Assembly (NCBI GenBank): GCA_018287875.1
Contig: JAGVVL010000001.1
Location: 992,001 to 1,056,000, forward strand
Reading direction: 5' to 3'
DNA from: Nigrospora sphaerica
Taxonomy: Eukaryota; Ascomycota; Sordariomycetes; Amphisphaeriales; Apiosporaceae
Length of the DNA: 64,000 bases
Below the pieces are notes generated by a model. That model was not told the DNA's origin. It was given only the letters and a program-made list of their open reading frames with translations, and made no database searches. Of this stretch, positions 1 to 14,585 are shown in pieces (the stretch's first letter is position 1; every line of letters begins with the position of its first letter). A program made the position numbers and the translations under genes.

Positions 1-40
1 CGAGTCTTCCTCTTGCACGTCGTCCTTGTCGTAGCATGTC

Positions 41-3005
<2,965 letters not shown>

Positions 3006-4884
3006 TTACTGGGTGGCATCGCTATCCGGGGCGGCCCGAGCTGCCCCGTCGCGGGCCGCCTTCTCTGCCGCCTCCTGCTTTGCCGGAGCGCGGGCCGAGA
3101 CGCCAATCTTCTCCTCCTGCGTCTCGAGCGAAGTACCGTTCGTGTTGGCCATATTGGCGTGCTCCTCGATGCCGTGTTGCGGGATAATGCGCGCGCCGTG
3201 CGTCATCGGCTCCTCGATGGCTGGAGTCCAGGCCAGGAAGTCTCGGCGAACCTCAACATAGTCGTATGCAAACTCGCCCAGCTCGGTGTCATCTTTTGGG
3301 TAAGTGTTAGTACTTGCAGCAGGCAACGGGCGTGGGACTGGTGGAAGGAATCTGCTTACCCATGCCGAGCAACTCAGCCTCCTCGCTCGCGCGGAGGTGC
3401 AGACCGGGGACCATGTCGATGAGCTTGGCGATGATAGCGGACATGACAAAGGCGTATGCGCTGCAGGCGACCACAAAGGCAATCTGAATGTACAGCTGCT
3501 TCCAGGTATGGTCCAACCAGCCACCCATGGCGGCGCCGGTGTTGACACCATCCAAGCCGACGATGTAGCTTGCTCCAAAGAAGGCGTTGAAAATGAGGCC
3601 GACGACACCGCCGATTCCGTGCTCGGCGAAGACATCGAGGGAATCATCAATCCCGACGAGGAACTTGACTGAAGGGGGGGTTAGCGAGAAAACCAAAAAT
3701 GTAGACGGGTGTCGGCGTACTCTTGGTGCCAAAGTTGCAGCAGATGCCAGTCACGACGCCCAGAATAATCGAAGCCCAGGGGGGGATGAATCCGGAGGCC
3801 GGCGTGGCAGCAACGAGACCCGAGATGACACCCGAGCACCAGCCCACCATGGACCACTTCTTGGCCAGACGGAAGTCGAGCAGACACCACGTCATGGCGG
3901 CGAACATGGCCGTCAGGCACGAGTTCCAGCAAGCCATGGTGGCACGGAGGTTGGCGCCGAAGGCCGAGCCGCCGTTGAAGCCCAGCCATCCGAACCACAG
4001 GAGGATCGTTCCCAGCGTAATGAGCGACACGTTGTGAGGGCGGAAGTTGAGCATCATCTTTTCGTGGCGGCGGCCGAGGATCCAGGAGTAGGCCAGCGCC
4101 GACATGCCGGAGCCGATTTCGACGGGGCCACCGCCAGCGTAGTCGAGGACACCGTAGTTGAAAGCCCATCCGTTGACGTTCCAAACCCAGCAGGCGAGGG
4201 GGCAGTAGACCAGCGTGGCCCAGAAGAAGACAAAGATCATAGCGGGGAGGACACGGCCTCGTTCGGCGGTCGCGCCCACCACGAGCGCTGCGGTCACGGC
4301 ACAGAATTGCATCTTTGTGAGGCCATGTCAGTCATAAGGGGCGTCCCCAGGCGACAATATGAGTCCCGTGGCGAGGCCGGCTTACCTGGTAGAACGAGTA
4401 GAGCAGCTCGGGGATGAGGGCAGAGCCCGGCGAGGGCATGGCGAGGGTGTTCATGAGGCCGAAGTGATGCAGATCGCCAATGAAACCGTTGGTTGCCGTG
4501 CTGCTGAGGGCCAGGGAGTAGCCCCAAAAGTACCACTGGAACACGACGACGCTGAAGGACATCATGACGACCCAGATCAAAGACAGGGCCGACTTTCTTC
4601 GGGAGAGACCGGAGTAGAGGAAGGCGATGCCGGGTACCATGATCAGGACCATGCATGAGGCCACGAGGATGAAGGCCTGGTCTCCCGACTGGTACCACTG
4701 GTTCAGATTCTCGGTGGCTGTTGCGCGGCGAGGCGAATCAGTAACGTGCCATATGGTCGACGCCGTTAAACGCGTAGGGGGCAGGAGTGTGTCGGCGGCC
4801 GAGGTTCAACGTACTGGAATCACCACCGGTCTCCTGGTTCGTGCCATTGAACTCGGCGGGGGCGCCCACCCACGAGTACGACAT
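3006..4884 (-). CDS. Ammonium transporter, Mep1/Mep3-like (Amt/Mep/Rh family), 5 exons, 529 aa
   Basis: Exons are 4815-4884, 4386-4717, 3721-4312, 3360-3668 and 3006-3292, all GT-AG, and the phases join exactly. It is a plasma-membrane channel-type transporter for ammonium with 11 predicted membrane segments. Family signatures are the LYSGLSRRKSALSL segment after the first membrane helices, LDYAGGGPVEIGSG (Asp191 conserved) and the late DVFAEHGIGG (His348, second pore histidine). The first pore histidine is replaced by Glu199, as in yeast Mep1/Mep3 and unlike Mep2. The C-terminal tail (about 80 residues) is cytosolic, charged and Ala/Glu-rich. The start gives MSYSWVGAP and an Asn-rich extracellular N-terminus usual for fungal Meps. 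One GATA-type hexamer (AGATAA, 5431-5436) lies upstream, weak support for nitrogen control. Family is certain; the Mep subclass rests on the Glu. Confidence 0.95.
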
Positions 4885-5114
4885 GGTGATGTCGCGGTGG
4901 TGGTGAAGTGGCCCGGCGACTGGACTATGGAGTTACACGTGCAAGACTCGACGGCCCGTCTGGTAGAAGCAGAGCTGGCGGGCAGGGCATACGATGGGCC
5001 TGGCCAAGCAGAAACTCTATCCGTGTAGAAACGATGGGGTAATGGAAACGAGGACACTTCCCATCCCGGGCACTAGGCGGATGCGGGCGGAGTTATATAT
5101 GAGCAGCAACAGCC

Positions 5115-5131
5115 GGGGGGGGGGGGGGGGG
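5115..5131. repeat. Poly(G) run, 17 nt
   Basis: Uninterrupted G tract about 230 bp upstream of the ammonium transporter start. Its length is prone to sequencing error. Confidence 0.9.
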
Positions 5132-5610
5132 CGGGATAGAGCAAGTGTACAGCTATGGGGACGGCGTGGAGGAATGGGACTGGGATGGGAAGAGCTTCCC
5201 GCAGTCCACAAACCACGCACGGCACTAAACCACCTAGCACTGGGCAATGTATGTACACACGCACAGTAAATGCGACATAAGCGGGTCGGCAGGCCAGACC
5301 CTGGAGAGGCAGGGGGTGGGAATTGGGGGGAGTGGCGCTCGCGCCGTATTTGGGAAGATATCAGCACCCAAGCCAATAAGAGAGGGTCAGGCCCGGTCCC
5401 GATGGCATGCGGAGCAGCATCTATGCGTACAGATAACCCAAGCGGGCTGCCCAGGCCGTGTTAGCTGGGTACATGGCTGAAAGCTTCCGTCAGAAAAGTG
5501 GAATGGAGGCAATCCCGCTCCAAGGTTTGAGGCGGCGGCGCTGGGGAGCAGGAGAAAGCCACCGTGGGATGACGGCGAATGGATTGCCGTTGGCTGGTGG
5601 TAAGGCAGCG

Positions 5611-5612
<2 letters not shown>

Positions 5613-5693
<81 letters not shown>
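5613..5693. repeat. (GA)n microsatellite, 81 bp
   Basis: A perfect GA dinucleotide tract of about 40 units upstream of the ammonium transporter. The purine/pyrimidine strand asymmetry permits triplex (H-DNA) structure. It produces spurious Arg-Glu and Ser-Leu open frames. Confidence 0.97.
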
Positions 5694-5695
<2 letters not shown>

Positions 5696-8600
5696 GAGCA
5701 AAGCAAGCGACCGATCTCGCTCATCCCCCTCCGAGAGGTACCTCTCGGCCTTCATTGGGAACCACTTGCTTCCCTCTGGCCATAACCCCCCGCGGTCACT
5801 GCATGCAGGCCGAATGACGGTGGACCTACTTGCCTGGAGCGCGTACGCGCGCCCTTCGCCGATCACCCGAATGCCGTTCTGGGGGCACCGGCTGCCGTAT
5901 TCAGGCGAGAAGCCCGACTATATACGAACAGCTGTTCCCTGGATGGGCCTTGGCGGCTGCCGTCTCGGGCCCCAACAGCCCAGATGCCACGCGGCGCCGC
6001 AAAGCCGCCATTGCGAACCTTGCTACGGTATCTTCACCTTGCGTTGTGCGCGTTGTGGGGGATGACTCAATAGGCACGTAGCCAGCACGCGCGACGTGGG
6101 GGAGAGGGAGGAGTCTCAACTCCCCCGGGCCAGCAGCTCGTTGAAGCAGAGAAGCCGGCTATAAGAGCCTCGCCAGTTCCCCAGCGAGTCACGACGGCCG
6201 CGCCTCCGGGCAGACTGCCTCCCGTGGGCGACGACAACGACCAAAAAGACACACGACCGCCGTGCCTCCTTAGGAAGACACAGAGCGAGAGCACAAAAGG
6301 CGACGCTGCTGACTCGCCATCCGCTTATCGGCGTGGCGGGCTGGGCTGGCGGGGGCCGTCCCGACGGTCCTTGACGTACAAAAGCGTCGACCGGTGCGAC
6401 GGGCTGCCCGACCTTTTCAGCTCGTCGAGTGGGTACGACGGTACTGTTACATGGACAGTAGGCCGCCAGAGCGGAGACGACATTTGTCGTTGAATCTTCA
6501 AATGCGATAGGCACCGCCGGGGGAAACCCCATCGGCGGGCGGGTTCTGGTGCTGGGATCTGGGGCGCATGTTCGGCAGCGGACGAAAGGTGCAGGGATGG
6601 GCCGCCTGCCCGCACCCCTACATGGCCATTTCCCGGCCCAATGGGTCGAGGGCGCGGCATGGGGGCGTCGATTCGACTTGTCTTCAGAACCTGGCCGGGC
6701 AGGGCTCTCTGACAGCACGTCCCGGGGAGAAAGACGTGTCGTGGCGTCGCTGTCTCTTTTTGCTTCTTTCGCTTGGCCTTCTCGTTCGCGCGTCCTCGGC
6801 GCCGTCGGGCCAGGGCCAATCAACAGACGAAGCGGCCGGTTTGCTTCAGCATGAATCGACATCCCATCCCATCTGCCCGTCTCGCGGGTCCCCCGAGATG
6901 GGCAGATGGGTCGCGTGCTACGATAACTCCCGCGGCTCCGGGCCTTGGCGACGCGATGACTCGGCCCAGGGATGACACCTTAGTGACCAGGTACGTATGT
7001 ACATACCAAGCTGTCGAGCCCACGCCCTTGCGGCTTGGCTGCTCGTGTATAGTACCTGTATATAACCATAGTATTCTTCCCGGGTTGGGCGTGTCTTTTT
7101 CGTACGCGTCCGGCCGGGCAGCAGAAACACTTCCAGCCTAGGCGCTACCGCCCCAAAAACGTCTGTCCACCGGGTGGGGAGTCCGTGGATTTTGTTACGA
7201 AATAGCTTTTGTCGCCCCTTGTCAGCCGCCGAGTACGAGGCTGGTCGGCTGTGCCCGATACGGCCTGGGAATTGTCCCAATCCCCCAAGGCTCGGCCTTG
7301 CTTATCGGTAGCGTGGGAAATCCCACGTCAACCTACATACATGCAAGCGACGGTCCGAGACAGGCAAAAGACATCGGCGGTTGTGGGTGAATGCTTCGGC
7401 AGGCGGCTCTTTACTCGACACCGTCGACTACTTTTCGATACACTTCTCACCATTGACGATTTGCCGTCTTCCCATTGCTGGCCACGGACAAGAATATCTG
7501 CTCGAAAGGACGGAGCATGTGATCTGCTTCTCAAGTCGGCCTAGCCGCAGCAGCTCGACGGGCGCCCGTCGAGAGAGTTCCGCGCTTTTAGGCAACGGAG
7601 CTGGTCACACTGGGGGGGATTTCCGCATCGGTCCCAGCTGAGCGTCTAATACGTAGTGCCATGGATCGATCAACACAGCCAATGGAGCTAAGCTCCCATC
7701 GGCTACGCAGGCCGACGGAAAGGGCGAGGTACCGCTCTAACACTTACCGGGGGCTGGCCGGGCAATGGGACGCGGGACTCCTCAATTCGGGAATAAAATC
7801 GTACCTGTATGATGTCAACAGGAATAGCAATGGCCCTCGTGCTACCCCGTGCTCGACAGCTAACAGCCGCCCTGTAGTATGGAAACAGGCTGTAGCGACA
7901 GCGGCGTGGCTCATGCTAGCCATGCCTTTGAAACGAAAGCCCCGGAGATGGAACAAGTATCTAGAGTAATGAACACGCGCGCGAGGCGTCTCTCGCCCAG
8001 TTTGTGCAGGTCGACATGCTTTGCTATGGGAACGGCGGCAGCGTCTAGGTAGCGGGCCGGACGGGCTGCCCACCGTTTCACGGCTTGTGGTAGCGGACCA
8101 TAAAGGGCCGAGGGCTCTACTGGCTGCAACCTGGTAGCGAGCTGGCAACATAAGGCGGTCATGGAACGCCCAGTCGGCAACACCACGGAGCGACCGCCTC
8201 GGCTCGGTTGGCGGATTCCAAGCTTTGCAGCTGGAACGGGGCTTTCCCTCTCTTCACCCGCCTCTCTCCCGCTCTATCTTGGTCTCCCTCTTTCTTTTTG
8301 ACTGTCTCCCCATCAGCTCTTCCGGGACCAATCTGACCTTGTTCGCTCTCTGGTGCCTGCGGGCCACTCGGCCTTACGCACTTACACGTCAACACGGTTC
8401 AAAGCAACGCGGCGGCGCACGTAGCGTCGGGGCCACGAAGAGAGACTCGCGCTTGGGGAGGGGGCGCACTATGCAGGACCAAGACGTACTCCTAAACCTG
8501 AGTACGGATACAGTACTGTGTAAGTAAAGTAGGTAGGTACGTAGATACATCGTGCGCAGGGATCGACAGCGGCCTTATCTCTTGGTCTCTTGGCAAAGCT

Positions 8601-10051
8601 TGCCTTATCTGAACGTGTATTGAGCCAATCACAACTCACTCGATTTCTCAATTGCTGCAGTCAGTCGCCCCCTTGGCGTCGAGGATCAAATCTCGTGCTT
8701 TGTTGCCAGTGACACGATGGTGTGCGCGGCCCTTTGTCGCGGGCAACGCCATGGTGACCCCAGTCACGCACAATGAAGAACTGCAGCAGCAGCAGCAACA
8801 GCATCCGCCGACTGGACACATGCCCGGACGGCCATCGGATCAAACGTCCAGATAAGCTCACGGCCGCCAAGGCGCAGGGCTCAGATCTAGACAAACGTCG
8901 ACGTTTTCCTGTACGTAAAAATTTTCACAGAAGAACAAAAGCCGTTGGGCCCCCGGGTCTGGCATCTGGCGCTGGTCCCTTGCATTGGCCCCCTCCGGTG
9001 CACCCGCTGGACAGGGCAGGGCCGGACCCTTGCACGCATTTTTGGGGCAGGGCTTCCACTTCCAGAAGCCTACCTTAGCTACCACTGTAGCTCATTTCTC
9101 CGAGTCTCTCCGAGTCTCTCCCTCCCGTCTCCGTCTCTGGTAATAGCTCACAGTCACAGCTTGGCAAAAAGGCCCGCTTTTTCCAAGGTAGGACCCCCAC
9201 GCCCAAGGCGTGCTGGGATCGCCCCCGTCCAGGCTCCGATACGGCCCCGTGAAGCTGGCACGGGAGTGCTGAACGGCTGAGATGCACCCCAGGCTTTTCC
9301 CCCAGGCTCTCCAGGTCGCAAGTGACATTGCCGGCGAAGCTGATGACCACTTGCTTCTTTGGGCTTGCCAGCCGCTGTGCCACCGCGCCTGGGCAGGCCC
9401 GAGGAATCGCTAGCCGATTCGCTCTGCTCATGCCGCTGCCAACTAGTGTGACGCCGCCAATGCTATGCTAGAAACCTGCAAACCACTCGAGTCGGCGTGC
9501 TTTGTCGGCTCCGGCAATTCCTATTTCACTGCCGCCCGCACCGCCGGAACCTCTGCTTTGTTTTTCAAAAAGCTAAGACATCGTCCACGCAGCTAGGGCT
9601 GAGACTCAGCCGTTCTCTGGGCGCTCAGCGAGCCTGCGAGCCTGCGTCGTTTCCCTTCCCGGCTTGTCTATGCTGTTGTCATCCAACCACGGGTTGCTAG
9701 TCGGTGGTGGGGGTCCGTTATGTTAATAAACCTTGACATGTACCGCGTGCATGATAATCGTATGGGGCTGTGCACAGCAGAGCAGACCCGAGGAGCTTTG
9801 GGAACTTGCGTATTCGCAACCATGCGAGATCTTGTATCCACACTGCTTTTCGGCGTTCTGCTATCAGACTGGACCGAGCTGTGTGCCCCTTAAAACTTCC
9901 AGGGCCGCTCTATCTGGCTGTACGCGGCAAGTGACTAGGTAGAATATCCCGGACCAGTTTCTTCTTATCGTAAACGGCGTGAGTTTTGTCTATGTACTCT
10001 TCAGGTCTCGTCGTTTACTCCTTGTTGACATCGTCACAGTCGTCCATGTAT

Positions 10052-11079
10052 TCATTGCGAACTCTTGTTCACAGTGTCCCTGAGCATCGCAATCACCTCT
10101 GAGGGGTCCTGGGCGCCGAAGACGGCGCTGCCCGCAACAATGACGTTGGCGCCGGCATCGGCGGCCTGGCCTATCGTGGCCGGTCCCAGCCCGCCGTCGA
10201 CCTCAATGTTGAGGTTCGGGTACTTCTTCCGGAGCGCCTCCACCTTGGGCAGCTCCGAGGCCATGAACTTTTGCCCGCCGAAGCCGGGCTCCACTGTCAT
10301 GATGAGCACCATCTGCAAGGTTTCATCTGTCAGCACTGCTGCGGTATCCTTTGCCGAAGTTGGGTCCTGGTTTGGGGGGACGATAGGAATCAACTGGTGC
10401 GCAAAAGTAGCCACACATCCCCCCTCAACCCTTCTTCCCATGTATCCAGTGGTGGGGCGACTCACATCGGGTCTCTCCCTGGCATCCTCGCTCTCGATAA
10501 TCTCGTACAGGACATCGACGCTAGTTGCGGGCTTGAGGGCAATGCCCGCCAGGAGGCCGTTGTCGTGGATGTAGCGGATGAGCTCGCGGGGGTTCGTCTT
10601 GGCGTCCGAGGTGGCCTCGGGGCTCTCAGCGGCGGTCGAGAAAGCAGCCTCGTAGTGGAAGCAGTACAGGTCGCAGCCGGCCTTCTTGAACTCGCGCACC
10701 CACTTCTTGGGCTCGGCGATCATCATATGGCAGTCGAAGGTGCCCCGGCCGTGGGCCTCGGTCGGCGCGTCGACGTGCTTACGCACCTTGGCCACCACGG
10801 GCGCACCAAAGGTGATGTTAGGTACGAAGTGGCCGTCCCTGCAGCCCGTCAGCCCCCGTCCGGCTCCTTCGCTGGCCAAAACACATTTCCCTGCTCGGGG
10901 TCGACCAGGCCCCTCGGCCGGTCCGTAGGTATCCCGAGGAGAGGGAGGTAAGCGCGGCCTTACATGATATCCACGTGCAGCCAGTCGGCGCCCTGCTCCA
11001 TGGTTTTTTTGCACTCAGCGCCGAGCTGGGCGAAATCGGCCGAGAGGATCGAGGGCGCGATGATTGCTTTGGGGGCCAT
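10052..11079 (-). CDS. rpe1: Ribulose-phosphate 3-epimerase, 3 exons, 249 aa
   Basis: Exons are 10964-11079, 10466-10838 and 10052-10312; the introns (125 and 153 nt) are GT-AG and the joints rebuild VDIM|DGHFVPN and ERPD|MVLIMT. The cytosolic enzyme interconverts ribulose-5-phosphate and xylulose-5-phosphate in the non-oxidative pentose phosphate pathway. The TIM-barrel signatures are complete: [11 protein letters not shown] at the start, metal ligands His35 and Asp37 in [24 protein letters not shown] with the next His, [10 protein letters not shown], the catalytic Asp in EVDGG, and phosphate-binding AGSAVFG. The length is normal for fungi. The extra residues around [11 protein letters not shown] match the fungal form of the loop. 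The next gene diverges from it across an 886-bp spacer. Confidence 0.97.
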
Positions 11080-11965
11080 GATGGGCTGCTACTACGTAGT
11101 TGACGAGGGGGGGTGCGTATTGAAGTTGCCGTTGTGCCCGAGTGTCAATAGGTTGCCGAGTCGTGCGGGTGGTGATAGGCGGTTGCACTTGCGAAGAAGA
11201 GTCTGTGGTGGGAGGAATTGGAATGGACCTCGGGCGCATCGTGGGCCGACACTGACCTCATCGTCGAAGTCGATGGACCTTAAGTAAGCTCTGCTACCCC
11301 ACACCCACGCGGTACCTTCCCAGCCCAGTGACGGAGGCACGGGAGGGCTCCTTCGTGGAATCAATCGTGCAGGTTCACTGCTGACTTGTACTTCCTGTTG
11401 GGCCAGCATGAAGGAAAGTGCCAGGCCTCCAGCATCGCCGACGACGATGCCCAATCCCTGGAAAGGCAGCTGTAACAGAGAGCCATGGTTCGCGTCCCTA
11501 CTACGCAAAGTAGGTAGCCCTGTGGCGTTGCGCACTGAGGGGCTACCTAGGAGATCGGGTAGTCATGGGCCAAAGAGTCAGGCAGGTACATTAAGTGCCC
11601 TACCCGAATTACATGGATTCTATAGAAGCTGCAGGCGCAACCCCCGGAGCAGTGCCAGCCCTAAGGCCAGTGCTTGGGCAGCTACTTGCCGACCGCAACT
11701 CTAGAACTGCTCTGTCGACTTCATCCGGGCTCGCCGGCCCTTCGTGCCATTGTCCTATGGAAGGTATTTTGAATGGGCGCTGGCGTCGTATATCTGGTAT
11801 TCCCGGCCACTTTCAGATGCGTACGAGCTTTATCGATAAACCCCACCACCGCTACCTAACCGCGTCCCGTTCTTCCAACACGCAACGCCCGTCACCTGTT
11901 ACCTCTTCCCGAGCGTCGTCTGCCGCCCCGGCTGGTGCGCCCCCGTGGGTTTGTCTTATCACATA
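11080..11965. promoter_or_regulatory. Shared divergent intergenic region between the epimerase and the CRT10-domain gene
   Basis: 886 bp separate two divergent start codons, so both promoters must lie here. I see no clear TATA box or coding region. Confidence 0.4.
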
Positions 11966-14585
11966 ATGGCAAACCTTGAGATTACGCGGTGCTATCGGGA
12001 GACGGGCCGACATAGAGTGAGTGACGCTGCTCAGGGGGGGCTGTTGGAAGACGCCCACCCAGGCTGATATGGACCCCAGTACCATCTGTGTCAGCGTGTG
12101 AGACTGCCCTTCGAGCATGATAACATTCCACCCTTCCCCTCCTTTGTCACTATCACCGTCGCCGACAACATAGAGGGCGGAGAATCCGACACGGAGACTT
12201 TTCTCGGCCTGGACGACGACTTGGCGGACGTAGCCAGCGTGACTGGTGAACCGGACGTTGAGAACGGGGAGAATGAGGACGATGAGGACGCAGCTCCCAC
12301 CGCTGCCGCAGACGGCCATGAGGAGCCTTCTGACGAAACTGACATGGCTTCAAGCGAGATGTCACATGAACATACCGCCGAGGAGTGGTTGGCGCTGATA
12401 AACGAGGAGTTGGACGAGGGCCCATTTGAGGAGTCGGACGAGGATCAAACTGAGGAGTCTGACGAGAATCAAAATGAGGTGCCAGATAGGGACGACTTCC
12501 CTCGTATATTGCAATATCGGCTGAACCTCACGGCGCTTTCCCAGAGATACAACCTCTACTTTACGGCCTACCGCAACGCGATACACGTTTCGCGGCCCCG
12601 AAGCTGTGTAACGCATTCCCTCCCAGCGGACCCCGACTTGGTGCTGTAAGTGACGCCTTTTGTTCTTTGTTTGCTCGAAATCTGCGGCAGGGCACTGACA
12701 CTGAAGGCTGCAGGGCACCAGCCGCAAGCAGAGCCGGCCGGCACGTGGTTGGCGACATGGAGCCCAGCGACGGCCACCAGGTAAACCATCTGATCGTCGG
12801 CCTCCTGGGTGAGCGCGAGATACTTCTGATGGCGTACGATGACGGCGATGTCATCGGCTACTATACGAAGCTCATTGAGGACACCATTGGTGATTCGTAT
12901 TCGCCTCTTCAGAGTCACGACTTGGTCCCCTTCTTCCACGAAAACGTGGGGCGTTCGGCGTGGGGTCTCGCTATTCATCAGAAATCTCGTCTCATTGCCG
13001 TGGGCTCTAACGCGCACGTGGCAACCGTCTTCATGCCCGCGCTGGCGGGGGCAACGGCAGCCTCGGGCCCGAAAAGCCCGGTAACCGAAAGCCCGCGATC
13101 GGAGAGCTGCGGTGAAAGAAGCGCCGCAGACAACGGTGGGCCGGAACATTCAGTCCCTGGGTTTCTACTGCTGCCGCGCTGCCGCCCCTCGAGACCAGAT
13201 TCGCTGTTCTACGTCGTTAAGAAGGACGAGACGGGACGGGTCGTTTACTCGGACCTACATGAAGAGCGTCGTTATGGAGCCGGAATCCCACATGACCTAG
13301 AAATTTGGGTCAGCCTCAGGACTTTCAACTTGCGGATTGAATGTAAACAACCCAGGTGTTATGGAACATTAGTTTTGAGGAAGTACCTACTGACGTTGGA
13401 TGATGTAGTGGCTACAGGCGACGCGGGGCACAACCTCCCCAATGTGGCTTTCACCAGCGATGAAGAAGGGCTCGCAGATAACCTCCTTGCTGTTGACGTT
13501 CTGGGGAACCTGTGGGTTATGGATTTGATGTCTGAGAACCCCCATGTCAGGGTACCGTGTATCCATATGCCGAGGACTTCAAGGTTGACGGCGGGGGAGC
13601 CGCCAACGTAAGCACGCTTGACCTCTGCCTCTTTATGGGCCCATGGGAATCTACTGACATACAGGTCGAATCACCCAGGCCGAGGGGTTGGGGCGTGTTA
13701 TCGATCCCTGAAAGCAGCTTCCTTCCAACCAAGAACTTTCATGACACCCTGGGACTTCACGAGGAGGCCGCCAGATTCGTCGAGTGGCGAAACGAGCGGT
13801 GGATTGACATCAGTCGAGGACTCCAAGATGTCCCCAATAACTCAACAGTACACCGCTGGTCTCGTCGGGTGAACGCGTACTACCAACGAGAACACCGTGA
13901 GCTGCTCGAGACAACACCGTGGTTCGGCTACCACGAACAGCTGGACTTCCCGTCCGAGGAATGGGCTGCCTTCGACCCACAAGAAGAAGTTTGGTTCCTC
14001 AGAGACGGCAGCAGCATTCTCCGCACGTACGAAACCGATTTCGAGCTTCGGCCCTTCGAGGAAGGCGGCGTCGGCATCATGTACGAGCTTCCCATGAAGC
14101 AAATGCGCATTCCCCGCATGGGTCCGGCCCGCCTGGCCATGGAGCGGCTTGGAACCCTCCTTCTCGTGCCGGAGCTGTCGCTGGTGGTCGGCGCCTCCAT
14201 GTCGGGCCGCGTCGCGCTCGTTACGTTGACGCGGCCCGACCCGGTAATCGGCGCCTTGGGCTTGAAACGCGGCTTCAAGATCGAGGCCATCCTTCCCACC
14301 GAACAAGACGAGGACAACAATTTGCGGCCTCTGTGTGCTCTCTACGGCGTGGCCGTAGGACCCATACCTCAGACCCATCAAGGCGCCATGGCCAGCCAGA
14401 AACGGTACCGCCGTAAGCCACCCTCCCTCTCCCCTTAGCGGCCTCTTTTCCGCCTTTGTGAGCAGGGCATCGCTCACCATTCTTCTTGCCCCGCAGTCAT
14501 GATCCAATATTACGATCTGACCGTGCTCAGCTACGAGATCAGCCGAGATTCGGGCACCAACGAGTTGAGCTTCTTGGCCGTCTGA
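11966..14585 (+). CDS. CRT10-domain (WD40-like) protein, 5 exons, 758 aa
   Basis: Proposed exons: 11966-12016, 12095-12645, 12714-13551, 13665-14412 and 14497-14585, all GT-AG with phases joining. S. cerevisiae Crt10 regulates ribonucleotide reductase gene transcription; the filamentous homologues are little studied. The N-terminus has a very acidic region (Asp/Glu-rich, about residues 45-155). The conserved core follows: YNLYFTAYRNAIHV, LLMAYDDGDVIGYYT, FFHENVGRSAWGLAIH, SRLIAVGSNAHVATVF, HNLPNVAF and LLAVDVLGNLWVMDL. It ends with a short last exon giving MIQYYDLTVLSYEI. The first exon was inferred because the frame entering at 12095 has no upstream ATG; a strong AGA|GTGAGT donor at 12017 and the cag acceptor at 12094 supply one in frame. 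The long insert at about 13050-13380 is poorly conserved and could hide a missed intron. Family is fairly sure; the exact start is less so. Confidence 0.75.

Larger units (their letters stand above)
4885..10051. other. Gene-free intergenic region, 5.2 kb
   Basis: Open frames here are short, Arg/Pro/Ser-rich on all frames and resemble no family I know. It holds a 17-G run, an 81-bp GA microsatellite and a short tandem CGAGTCTCTC pair near 9098-9119. No tRNA or rRNA recognised. Confidence 0.55.

Noticed and set aside
12069..12101. ATG at 12069 as the start of the CRT10-domain protein
   Set aside because: It is in another frame and meets a stop after ten codons; the upstream exon at 11966-12016 joins in frame.
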